Origin: Nemopilema nomurai
Taxonomy: Eukaryota > Cnidaria > Scyphozoa > Rhizostomeae > Rhizostomatidae
Reading direction: 5' to 3'
Length of the DNA stretch: 64,000 nt
Assembly (NCBI GenBank): GCA_003864495.1
Contig: PEDN01001383.1
Location: 1 to 64,000 of the forward strand
A program made the position numbers and the translations under genes. Positions 21,401-33,038 of this stretch are shown one piece after another. The notes under the pieces were generated by a model that saw nothing but the letters and a program-made list of their open reading frames with translations, made no database searches and was not told the origin of the DNA. Position 1 is the stretch's first letter. Every line of letters begins with the position of its first letter.

Positions 21401-24400
21401 AATTCCTGTTTTTGCTATAAGGCCCATACAGGTGGCAAACCACTGTCCCTATACATTGAGCTATTCCAACATTTGTCATTTGTCATTTTGTCAAACAACA
21501 GTTTCATTTGAAAAACCTGGCCACTAAAGAGTAACAAGAAGGTGATAATTGCAAAAACATACCTAATAGTAAGCAACGCTAAACCTTGAGAAAGATACAG
21601 AGGTTGATTGAAATGAAAACCAAATTGGAAATAAAAATAACATTACTGCGTACTTTGTAAGCCCCCAGCCGACGCCAAGTACGCATAGCAAGAACGTCAA
21701 CAGCAACAACAGAGTAAAAAAGTAGTTGTTTCTTGATCCTTGGTATGGCCTCGAGGATGGTTTACAGTTGAACATGAGGCTGATCTATGAAAAATAACAC
21801 TCGCATTATTCAAAATGCATCTACTTAAACTAAACATCGCAAAACTTGAATAACAGCTTACATAAAGTTGATCAAAACAAAAGGGAAGATAATTTTAGAT
21901 TCTTCAGTGTTTACCTTTTTCACGTAGAACACGAGTATTAGCTTCAAAACTCCGATGACTGGAATAAGTGGGGCAAAGAAGGTGCCAATCCTGCAAAGAA
22001 ATTGTGCACTAAGTTTGGTCGTTTCTGCTTTTGAAAATAAACATGAGATCAAGCCACTTATCAATAAGATGAATGCTGGTATAAATAAATCGGAAAGATG
22101 AACCTAGAAGCCAGAATCTGACTCATACTCATTCACCACATGTGAGAAAATCATACTCACCATATAAGAGCCTGTCCATATATCAAGTCCAAAACATTTT
22201 TTGCGATTTGGAACTCTTGCTGGCCAATTTTTTCACCAAGATTACAGCCGCAGCCAAGATACCGGCTGATATATCTAAAAGAATAAGAAAAATAATGGTA
22301 TGAGTGATCTCCAATACGATATTGTACGACATGACATGACGCGACACGACATGACACGACATGACATCACATGGCATGAATTGGACATGGCACATTATAT
22401 GACATCACATGGCATGACATGACATCACATCACATGGCATAAATTGGATATGGCACATTATATGACATGACATAGGACATGACACATTATGTGAAATGAC
22501 ACGATATATGACACATGACATGTTATAATATCAATTCATATTACCATATCATACTATATAACAAAACTATAAAAACACTGAATATGGAATACTAAAGAAA
22601 GAGAGGCACTTTTTAGAGAGTAGTTTCGAACGGCGAGTGCTGGAGTCACTGCTCCTATACATAGATGTCGAGAAAACCCTCAGGATGTTCAAATAGCCAT
22701 TTAGGGTAGCTTTGTATTTAGGATAGCAAGAACTGTCAATTTATTATGCAACCAAGCGAACTACTTACTTTCGAGAGGTTTCCGCGACTATAGTAACGAA
22801 CACAACAACAAACAAGTCAATCCATATCAAGTTGTACATCTGCGCGCCAATCATATTTTCCCAACACTGTTTAAACAAAACGGAATCGGCTAGCTTTTCA
22901 ACTTTTTGCAAATAAACATCGCAGTTTTGATCATATTCAACTGTCATATTGAAAAGACCGTACACAGAAAAAGCGGGCAACGTATAATGTTGTCAAAACT
23001 TAACAACGAAAATCTACTAAACAATAAGACAAACGCTGTCAAACGATGTCAATGATGGTTCATATAAATATTCTGAAATTTAAGAATAATACGGTCATTA
23101 TTTCGGGCTCCAAATACCATACCTGCTCTAAAAGGCGGGCTTAGCCCTTTTTAGGCCCAAAAGGGAAATTAGGACAGGCCACGTTCTATCCATATAACTA
23201 TTGGCAATCAACATTCAGACAAATTTCCCATCTAAATAATACCTCGCATGAGTTATTCATTATCTAATATCCATACGTCATTCTAGCCCAAACGACTAAC
23301 CTTGTTGCACACCATTCACATTCAACGGATTCAAACAAACTGGAACACAAATTCCACTTGTTTCTAAATGTTTAAGTTTTGCAAAAGGGTTGATCAATTA
23401 AAACAAACAGGACTAACCTGCGTTTTGTACTGTGCAGTTGTGTAGAGCGTGATGACCAAAACAGTAATAGAAGCAAGTTTCAACAAGACAGATCTGCAAA
23501 ATCATATATATATATATATAATTCTAAATATCTTCTAAAGAGTGAGCTATTAACGAAACAGGCTTGTGGACGTAAAACATGTAGTTTTATTTTTTCCATT
23601 TCTATACGATATATATAATATATATACATATATACAATTTACATATATGGTTCGATACAATTACGTAACACTCATTTAGTAAGAGTTTTCCACCTGTCAG
23701 CCTTTACCTCATGATTATATACAAATATTTATAGATATATAAACCTTAGTTCGTAATCAGAGACTGCATTTTATTGCAATGCCAATTTTGCTCTCAAAAT
23801 GCTTCTAAAATGCGTCTCAAAATTGATAAAGATAATATTGCCAAGATATCGCGTAAATTTTAGCGTTTGGCGTCAAATTACCTCCAAAGGACCAGTGTTA
23901 CTTCTAAACGGGGGTTCCAGTCTTCCAATTCCGTTAAAACTTCGAATACTATTGGCAATACCAAGTTCAAGGCTGTAATTGTGAGTGAAGATGCCCACTT
24001 TTTCACCACAGAAACAAAATCTGATTGGTCGGCGGCCTGGAAAAAATAACGGATTTTCTGCTTTATTATTAAACGTAATGAAATCTCATGAGTGCTATGA
24101 AAATGTTATGCTTCTGGTATTCACTGGAAGAGGCACTTTCCTGATCGACACCCAATTTTTATCGCATAAGAAAAAAATGCGGAAATTCTGAAACGAGGAA
24201 TTAGCAGAATTAGTTAGAGATTAAAAACAATTCAAGTTGCTTTGCGCAAACGTGACATGTAATCTTGGGATTACCACAAAAGTCGCAGATAATTAAACTC
24301 ATTTTGGATGGACGGGAAAAATCACTTGAAGCCCGACCAAGCCGACCATCGTGCTTGTATGAAACATAATCAACACAGTGATGAGTACAGAATGGTGTCT

Positions 24401-27400
24401 TTACAAACTTTAGGTTTCCCTAAGAAAATTAGAGCAATATAACCTTAAATTTAAAAAAAGAATAGGTTGCATTTTTCATTGATGATCCTTTCTTCGTTGG
24501 TGATGGTCAATAAGTTTTGTTCGCAGTTAAAGATAGCGAAAGATATTAGCCCAGCGATTCATCCTTTGCAAGCCATCGTTAGCTGCCGACTTGGACATGG
24601 CTTTTTAGCTTAGCTAAGGATTTTCCACTGAAATGAAAAGTGCAAACATTGCGCAGCCGTTAGGTTTCCAGTAAAACTTTGAATAATTAAGAACCCACGA
24701 TTGAGTTCCAACGTCTCCTGTGGCTCAGTTGTTAGAGGCGCTGACTACAGACCCTTGAGCCCGTGGTTTGAGTCCCTGGCATGACCAAACTTTCACACAT
24801 GGTGAAGAGAGTCGCCAGCTCTCTGTAATTCCAGGCACAGGGAATCACATGGTGTGATCACATTGAGGGGAAGGACCAGGACACTGCGCGATAACCATAG
24901 ATTTTCGCAGTGTCTAAAAAACTATCTTCAGGTGCTAGGTAGAAACAAATACAAAATACGTCTTCCGTTAAGGACGAAACAATCACCCATGTAAAGAGCA
25001 CCAACTCCAGGGTAGCAGAATATTTCTAACTTCAAGATTATATGATATGTAATTCACGCTGTTTTCAAGGGAACGATGTTTTTTGGAATTGAAACGAAGT
25101 TGCCCTGAATCTATGTGCATATCATACTTTTGACATGTTTATACATAATTATCAAACACAAAAATACTGAAGACATCTTACACCACTGGCTACAGCTTTC
25201 TCTGATATCTCCACTGTTTTGATTATGGCGTAAACACTTCCGCCAAGGCAACCAAGAATCAGCAGATTGATGACAGCTCGAACTGTGTAAATCTTGCATT
25301 TCTGAAATCTCGTTCGACTCTGAATCTTCTCCCTTCTTCTCTCTTCGGCGAGTTCAACCTAGGCAGAAGTAGACAAGCTTTACTTACCTAATTTTACTTG
25401 GCTATCAGAATGAATCGGTCAGCTATTGTGGAATGAAAGAGAGTGAAAATTCCTTCTACATAAGAGAGAGCTGGCATCATAATCCGAAACGACTTAGGTC
25501 AGTACCTAAGATTGAGTTCGAAGCCCCAACTATAAGGTAAATGCTCTGGTGCTGTTGAACGTTGAACATGCACAATCCTTGATAAATGTTTAAGACCAAG
25601 AAACAAAAGCTGGATGGAAATAAGAAAGCTGATAGGGAAAATTTTAAACGATAGGAAACTGTCTAGGCCCATACGGAGGGATTGCAAACAGAAATCCAGG
25701 TTTTATAAATAGGTTGTTTTTGCGTTCCCGGAACCTAGCCAATTCTGTTGTTTATGAAACTAAATAAGCATAAAAGTATTACCAATCATATTTAAACAAC
25801 TTTAGTTTAAACAATGGCAATTTCAAGACAAAAGATAGTTTTCAAAACAAAGAAAGACAAACTCTCCTCACTTGCAAATCTTGAAAAATGTTTTTCTTCT
25901 TTAATACAGCGGCCTTGTCGCTGGTAATGCAGTAATCCCAGCTGGCAAATATCTTATTACAATATGAATAAAACAAGCCTCCACTCTCAATAACGCTCTC
26001 TGTAAACCCAGTTGAAAAGCTAAACATGAACAAAGCATCTCTTAGTAAGTTCTCAATAAAATGCATCTTCAAATCAAGATGACTGTCTTTTCAGGTATAG
26101 AGCCATGCGTAAATATATTTAGATTACTAATGTACACTGCAAAGGCTCCCTAGCAGAGGGGAAATCGAAGCCGGCTTCGAATTAAAAAATCATTCCGTCA
26201 AACAATTCATTGCTATTTAATATTATTTTTAAAAGAGAAAAGTTTGCAAACATCACACAAAATGCTCTTTCGTTTGTCACTAGCCTTAGATCTTCTCCTT
26301 TGTCATACTTCCAAACGAAAACTGTGGTACAACTCTAAACCAGGCACCAAGAAAGTAAACAGAGGCAGTACGTAAATAGCCTTCACCTGGCACACAAAGA
26401 AAGCTAAGCAAGTTGATATGAAAAGAGTCCTTACTTGTGCACCATGATGATGAGGCTGACGATCATATAGCTGATCCCGACCAGCATGTAGGCAAGGGGC
26501 ATGTCATATCTGACGTCACGGTTTGCAAGGGTTTGGTTTGAATACGCTCCATAGAACATCAGCGTCGTACTGATAAAACCCTGGCGAATATCAGAGAGGG
26601 GATGTTACAGGGTAATAATCAGGGAGTGATAACAGAGGGTGAATATCAGAGGGGGAATGTTAGAGGGTGATAACAGAGGGTGAATGTAAGCGGGTGATAG
26701 CAGAGGGTGGTAACAGAAGGTGCTAACAGAGGGTGATAACAGAGGGTGAACATCAGAGGGGGAATATCAGAGGAGGAATGTCAGAGAGTGATAACAGAGG
26801 GTGATAACAGAAGGTGAACATTAGAGGGGGAATCTTAGAGGGTGATAACAAAGGGTGATAACAGGGGGTGATAACAGGGGGTGATAACAGAGGGTGAACA
26901 TCAGAGGGGGGATGTAAGAGGGTGATAACAGAGGGTGATAGCAGAGGGTGGTAACAGAAGGTGCTAACAGAGGGTGATAACAGAGGGTGAACATCAGAGG
27001 GGGAATATCAGAGGAGGAATGTCAGAGAGTGATAACAGAGGGTGATAACAGAAGGTGAACATTAGAGGGGGAATCTTAGAGGGTGATAACAAAGGGTGAT
27101 AACAGGGGGTGATAACAGGGGGTGATAACAGAGGGTGAACATCAGAGGGGGGATGTGTGAACAGAGGTGATAACAGAGGGTGATAACAGAGGGTGATAAC
27201 AGAAGGTGATAAGAGAGGGTGATAAGAGAGGGTGAATATCAGAGGGTGAATATCAGAGGGTGAAAAACATTAGAGACGAGCTATGTCATTATCACTAACT
27301 CAACACACTAGAGAAACAGTTTGTTTTGGAGAAATCGCTGTTGGATTTAAGAGCAAAGGAAGCACGCTTTGATTCTTACCTGACCAGTGATGAAATCGAC

Positions 27401-30400
27401 AATAAGATCTTGGGCTGATTTTCCTGATGAATTATAAGATGGGGTTGTGCAAATTCTGGAGGCAGTCGACGCACCGGAAAAGGAGGCATTGCCTGAAGAT
27501 ACATTTGTCTTTACAGTGGGACTAAATGGGACTAGGGTACTGTTACTGCTAGTCTCTACTAGCGTGCTCTCTTCCTTTAATATCTGCGGCACTGTCAGAA
27601 AGCTGAAAACCAGCACGAATATCACGACGTTCAGTAGCAGTAGCGACTTCAGAAACAGGAAGTACGATAGCACACCATTTCCAAATTCACCTAGAAATGG
27701 AGCGAGTAGATCCTGCGTCAATAGTTGTTGAGATGAAGGGTTTTGTGGATAGCAATACAAGAGGAAGTAAAATTATAATACTGCTTGTGCTCGCTAACGG
27801 TAGACGCAAACAATCTATTTTTCCCAAGTTAATTGTGAGGTTTCAGGCCTAGTTTACACGGGGCAAATATGTGGTTTACAACGCATGGTAACTGTGTAAG
27901 GCGAGAAGTATTTAAATGGAAAGAAGCTGGTAAAACAGGTAAAACTGGTTTTTGTTAGTTCACTTGAAACCATATATCCTAGAGGTTTCAAGCTGCTTGA
28001 ATTTCGTGATCCTTGAATTCCTACTGAACGTATTTGGAAGCAAGACCACGTGTCAGCTCCAGAACCGAATTGGTCGAAATACGAAACATTAGCAAAGTAG
28101 TTCACAGTTATTATAATGGCATTCCAACGACTGACGCCAAATTAAAGGTTTAGGGTTTCAAACTATCAAAAGAGATGCTTCAAGAACGGTAGTTGAAAGG
28201 CGTATAAATTCCTTTTGCGAAAGCCGATGACGGAAATTATTCAGCAGGTGAACCTTCTCTGAGACAGAAAACTTAAAAGAACATGCATGCATTCCAATCA
28301 TCTAGCAACTATTATCTCTTTTATTTGATTCTAACAGCTCTGTGCGGAAATTTATTATTGTTTAGGCTCCCAAAGCAGTGCTTGCAAACAGCTTTTGCAG
28401 CCAACAAGATCTTGCATGGATGTTAGCAGGTTGAATTTAAGCATCATTTGAAAGCGTTAGCAGGCATAACTAACAAAAGACGACTGGAGCTGGCTTGAAA
28501 TCAAAAGGAAAACAAAATCACGGAGGATGAATAATTATCACAAGAGTTATCTGAAATAGTTGTGGCTTCTGCCAGGTCAAAATAAGAGTCTCAAATGAAT
28601 AAATCATGACGTACCTTCGACTTCTTTCAAAGGACTACGCCATAATTCAAGAGTGTGAAAGGATTCATTTAATCTCATTTTCAGCAATGACCAGGACTAA
28701 AACAAAGAGCATGTTTTACGAAATATGTGCATTGCAAGAACAATAAACAGGCCACCATCACACTAATATAGAATTTAAACAGCAAGGGCCATGCCTAGAT
28801 TGCAAAATCCACTGTTTGAGATGCTGTTTGACGGGTCAGCTATGAACAATAGCGCTTTCCTCCAATTTTGAACCAAGTTTTACCCTCTTGGGAAAGATCT
28901 TTGTCACTAGCAATCACACCATTATTGGTCATCATACCAGTAACCATTTTGCCCTTGTTGTGCCACTGGCAATATAACCACTAAAGCAATGACAAGTATT
29001 GTTCCCATCCTATTAATTTTGTTTCACTCAATTTCTCCATCTCACTTCAGTTTTCAGTATCCACTCTATTATTTCCTGTTGCTTATTTAGTGATATCCAC
29101 TATCAGCCCCTACCATTTCTTACTTTCATAGAGCTGAAATATGCCATTCAAAAATTTCATATTAAAGTTACAAGCACACAACAACAGACAATCAGAATTG
29201 CGAGTGTCTAGCAACTTTGTTCTTGGCTTTCACTGCTTTCATAGATTGGAATTGAAAAAATGAGCTACTTATTTTTCAATACAAAGGTAACAAGCTGGCT
29301 CTATGAAATTGTATAAAATTAAAATAAATTAGCTGTAATATACCATTCCAATCCTCAATTTGGAAGATTTCCAACAGGAAAGGTTTTTCTTTTTTCTCTC
29401 TGTTTCTCTTTCATGCAAATTTCTGAAAAGAGAAGTTAAATACTTGACTTAAAAATGTTGACAAAAAAATAGAACATTGATGCTGATTTTTGTAAACCTT
29501 GCCTTTTTACTGATGGGCAAATTGCATACAAAGTTTATTTGTGATAAAAACCACAACATTTCTAGCATTTAGAATCTACCAATCCAAGGGCTTGTTATCA
29601 ACACAAAAAATTCAGGTTAAAAAGGCGAAAGGCGTTTACTTGATAGACTTTTTCTGGCCAAGGGGAATTGGTGCAGTCCTTATTTTGTCAAGATTTCTTG
29701 ATGCAGCAAGTGGATCGTGGCTACTATCCTCTAGCTCTAGCATTTCCAATTGACTTTCAGCTCTATCAACAGGTAATTCAACTGCACTCCCATCTGTGTT
29801 AGACATCCTTCCTCGAGCGTTTCTGCGACTTACGGCTCTGTGGTGAAAGCTCATGGCAGATCTGCTTCCTACCCTACTTGGTAAATCACCAAACATTTGG
29901 GCATCAGGATTTTCCATTTCCATTTCATTTTCGCCTGAAATGTGAAAAAGCCTTCATCTGATGAGATATGTGGAGAGAAGTGACATCAAAATTACAGTAA
30001 GGCTTGAGTCCATGAGAGGAATGCATTACATGGAATCTTAGAGGCAAACCTGAAAATGATACTTTTGAAGCCCATATATTTCATACTTTTTAACAATACT
30101 TTTGACCAGAAAGTTTCTTCTCATCTACTTGGAAACATAACATAGTGTTTCCAAATAAAATTAAAGCATCAACTATGCATAACTTAATAGTTGTCAGCTT
30201 ATTTCAGAACAAGGCATTATTTCAAAAAAATGTTTTTTTTGCATGTTTGGCTGAAGTCAAACCAGAATCCTTTTGGAAGCCTTAAAGAAATCCATATACC
30301 TGTATATGATCCTGATATGGTATATGAATACATTTAAAGTTTTTTAGAAAAAGCAACTTGATATCCATTTGAAATCAACTACTAACTCTTTTTTTGAATG

Positions 30401-31378
30401 GAATAGTGATCTTGTGTACTGTCACAGGAAACAAAAATATCTACACAACCGTAACAAAACCTTTGCTAATTTAAAATTCAGCTAGCATAGAAAGCCGTCT
30501 TTGGATTTCTTGTTTCTCTATCTATCTATCCATACATTTGTAATGCATACATCATGGTTAGTAAGTTAGTAAAACGAAAATAGTTTGATTCAGCATTGGT
30601 TGCTTGAACTTTGTCTTGATTGTGTAGTGAGAAATTAGGAGATGGTCAAATATTTCCAACCTGAAAAGCTTTTTCAAGACATTTTGTGATAAACATCGCT
30701 ATTAACTGCAGTTTTCGAAAAAGTCGAATTACACGAGCTCTTAAAAAGCATCAGCAAAGCGTTTATAAATTAGAATAAAATATTAAAAACGGACCGAAGA
30801 AACTGTAATAAAATAAGCTATGGATAGACAGGCGTCTTTAAGGTAAAAGCAAGCATCAATATATTGGCAGTTTGTTTTCCACAGTATACGAGTCACTGGT
30901 TATTACAGTCAGGGCAATTATTTGTTTCTCGTCCGAACAAACAGTAATCTTAGCAACATCCCTTTTAACTGATGTCATCCGACGGGAACAGGAATCGAAG
31001 TTGTGTTGCTATTCCTAGAGTTTTGAGTCCTTAAAACTGATTTACTGTCACGTGCGGACTCTAGAAAGTCCAACAGTTTGAAATTGAAACGACCTGACTT
31101 GAAATATGTCGACATTTCATTGTGTAGCACAGCAAAATAACGAGCTAAAGAAGGTTTCTTGACATGAGACGCTGCACTGAGACCTTAGAATCAAAATAAT
31201 AAATTGCCGAACAAGCTAAACCGTTGCTATGGATAAACAAAATTGAAACGCCGCCTCAGTAAAACTGAGCAGCCAGTGTTCATTTATAAAAGTAAATCGA
31301 GAACGAACCTTTCATTTCATGAAGTTCTAACTCCGATGCACTGGAGTCCATTGGGGTCACTGTCATAATTCTTGCCAT
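18441..31378 (-). CDS. Transmembrane channel-like (TMC) protein
   Basis: Exons (complement): 31309-31378, 29640-29934, 29344-29422, 28615-28696, 27380-27690, 26435-26580, 25872-26019, 25182-25358, 23882-24036, 23418-23493, 23301-23363 (doubtful), 22769-22940, 22161-22274, 21915-21990, 21654-21784, 21199-21228, 19523-19660, 18894-18972, 18441-18551. About 817 aa. TMC proteins are multi-pass membrane channels related to anoctamins and OSCA; some form mechanotransduction channels. Seen: FGNGVLSYFLFL (TM1), YNM-type DMPLAYML, CNKIFASWDYC, the TMC signature QCWENMIGAQMYNL, FQIAKNVLDLIYGQ, then NCGPYR, and a C-terminal EGRDKRFLMERL. CWE followed by LDLIYGQ is diagnostic. Phases agree everywhere except between the exons ending at 23418 and starting at 22940, where one base is unaccounted for. 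It may be a TMC5/6/7-type member; the subfamily is not certain. Confidence 0.93.
20236..20803. mobile_element. Probable MITE with GTAAGAACC words
   Basis: The right end, read on the minus strand, begins CAGTAAAAATCTGCGCGTAA followed by GAACC. The left side has ACCCGCATGTAAGAACC. This parallels the CAGTA...CGCATATAAGAAAC end of the 16608 element. Further AAGAACC words lie inside. Exact ends are approximate. It sits in a TMC intron. Confidence 0.5.
22310..22530. repeat. ACATGAC/ACATCAC simple-sequence tract
   Basis: Degenerate ACATGACACGACATGACATC-type repeats in a TMC intron. Open frames on either strand are repeat artefacts. Confidence 0.8.
24712..24935 (+). mobile_element. tRNA-derived SINE, second family
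   Basis: TGGCTCAGTTGTTAGAGGCG fits box A and GGTTTGAGTCC fits box B at tRNA spacing. About 150 bp of unrelated body follows. Its sequence differs from the SINE at 3936 and 37022. Only one copy is visible here, so the 3' end is uncertain. It lies in a TMC intron. Confidence 0.5.
26585..27262 (+). repeat. GAGGGTGATAACA minisatellite with 241-bp higher-order duplication
   Basis: Units of 12-14 bp (GAGGGTGATAACA, GAGGGTGAACATCA, GAGGGGGAATATCA and others) fill the intron between two TMC exons. A block starting GATAGCAGAGGGTGGTAACA at 26696 recurs almost identically at 26937, 241 bp later, over about 225 bp, so the array has grown by duplication of a multi-unit block. Confidence 0.9.
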
Positions 31379-33038
31379 TTTGCTAAGTTACGGCTGGGTG
31401 ATGCGGCAGCTCCAATTCATGCAAGAATCATGCAGCAAACGGCCTAACAGTAGAGGAAGAAATGCGGCTTTGTCCACAAATAAAGTTAATCGCCAGATGG
31501 TTTGTGAGACAGTAATTCACAGAAGAAAGACTTGCCGGCTATTTAGCTGCAATAATCATTTGCAAATTGAGACCGGTTACTTTCGTATGTACACTCAACT
31601 TCCTCGGCTATCAAATACATTCTTTTGGAAATCTTGTGCATTGTGGTTGGCTGTTTTTGATTGACAACAGTCCCATGATGCAGCATACCAAAGCAGAAGC
31701 CTCGACCAAGGAGGAAGTAAATCGCGCCAGCGATGAAATTCATAGTTTCCATAGGGGAAAATGGCGTAATTCAAGGGGGTTGACGCTCTCGAAATGGAGG
31801 TGTTAGGGACCAGTCAGTTTCTAAAATTTCCAAAGTCACCAAAATCACAATTTGCATGCTAGGTTCTGTTAGCTTTTTTACGAAATAAATAACAGCATAT
31901 CCTAACAAATTATTCAAAACATCACAGTTAAGGATACAAAAACCCTGTGAGTAAGATTGAGTTCAAGCAAGTCCGCGATTATGCCATGACAATCTCAAAG
32001 GATAGGTATGCAACAGACACTAAAAAGTATCAGATTTAAATGACGGCAGATGCGTCTAGTTGGAAAGTGGGAGCCCCCTGAAAAGAGTTCCTGTTTAGCC
32101 CCCTCAAAAGAGTTCCTATTTGGGTAAACATTACTCATTGACAGGTTGTATCATGCTTTCTCTGGCAAATTTCAACTATTACTCAAGATCAGGTACTATG
32201 TGAAATACTGCTAACTTTAGGCTTGCTCATGCATTTGTTCTTCCTTACCGTAATCGCACTTGTATGTTTACAATTTCCCATTGCTCGTTCCGAATCAACG
32301 CATTCCGTGTCATTAGGGGACCTTAATTCTTTCGTTAAGTGTACATATAGGCCAATACTCAATAAGATGAGAGGTAGCGTTGAGTCGAGAATCGAAAGAG
32401 AAATGTTTTAAAGTCGAGTCTTCGAAGAGATTCATTGTAGAGTATGAATTATAGATAAATGTAGCAGCGAGGAACACCCTTCAGGCATGCATTGTCTTGG
32501 GGGCAAGATGCTTGTGAAAGATACTGCGCGCTTACATTAGAGATATATTACCTCTAGGATAACGCTCGACAAAGGTTTGCCAATGTTACGGTCGTATGAC
32601 GTTTGAGGCATGCCGTGTAGGTACTGAAGCTAGACAAAATTCAAATGAACAGTTGACAATAAAACAACTAACGAGTTTGGCGGGTTCGAACGTTTTCATT
32701 CTCTGAGAGGAGTTTCGGGTAGAAAATATTACTTTCATTATGCAAGTTTTGTGGTACAAACTTAAAGAGAAATGCACCTTTGAGTTGAACAAGACAAATA
32801 TTGAGGAAATCTGCCCGATAATAGAAACAATAACAATATTCCGATTTTTCAACTGACTATATTTAGGCTTACATTTAATTGAGTTACTTACAAACATAGA
32901 GCAGAAGGGGGTACAAAGAAGCTTTAAATTCTGTTTTATCGTTTGAGGTCTGGAACACGGTCTTTTTATAGGACAAAACCCCCGGTGGTTTCTATAAGTC
33001 ACTCTTATCCATGCTTCTGTTGCAATAGACTTTTTCTC
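31379..33038. other. Intergenic region, TMC 5' side to DHRS7B 3' side
   Basis: The first few hundred bases are upstream of the TMC start codon and probably hold its promoter; no clear core element was found. A small ORF with a signal-peptide-like start lies at 32229-32411. The rest shows nothing I can support. Confidence 0.5.
32229..32411 (+). CDS. Possible small secreted peptide (60 aa), unproven
   Basis: ATG 32229 opens a 60-residue frame. Residues 1-18 are strongly hydrophobic (MHLFFLTVIALVCLQFPIA) and are followed by RSESTHS, a plausible signal-peptidase region. The remainder is charged, has a single cysteine and no dibasic processing site. An acceptor-like TTTAG lies just upstream. A hydrophobic start can occur by chance in AT-rich DNA, and no family match is recognised. 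Confidence 0.25.
   Translation: MHLFFLTVIALVCLQFPIARSESTHSVSLGDLNSFVKCTYRPILNKMRGSVESRIEREMF

Noticed and set aside
22157..22395. Separate Cys/His/Met-rich ORF (MSCHVV-like)
   Set aside because: It comes from the ACATGAC simple repeat; the real exon there (22161-22274) is in the TMC frame.
27447..27731. Plus-strand ORF opposite a TMC exon
   Set aside because: Antisense shadow of the exon encoding TM1 and the following loop.
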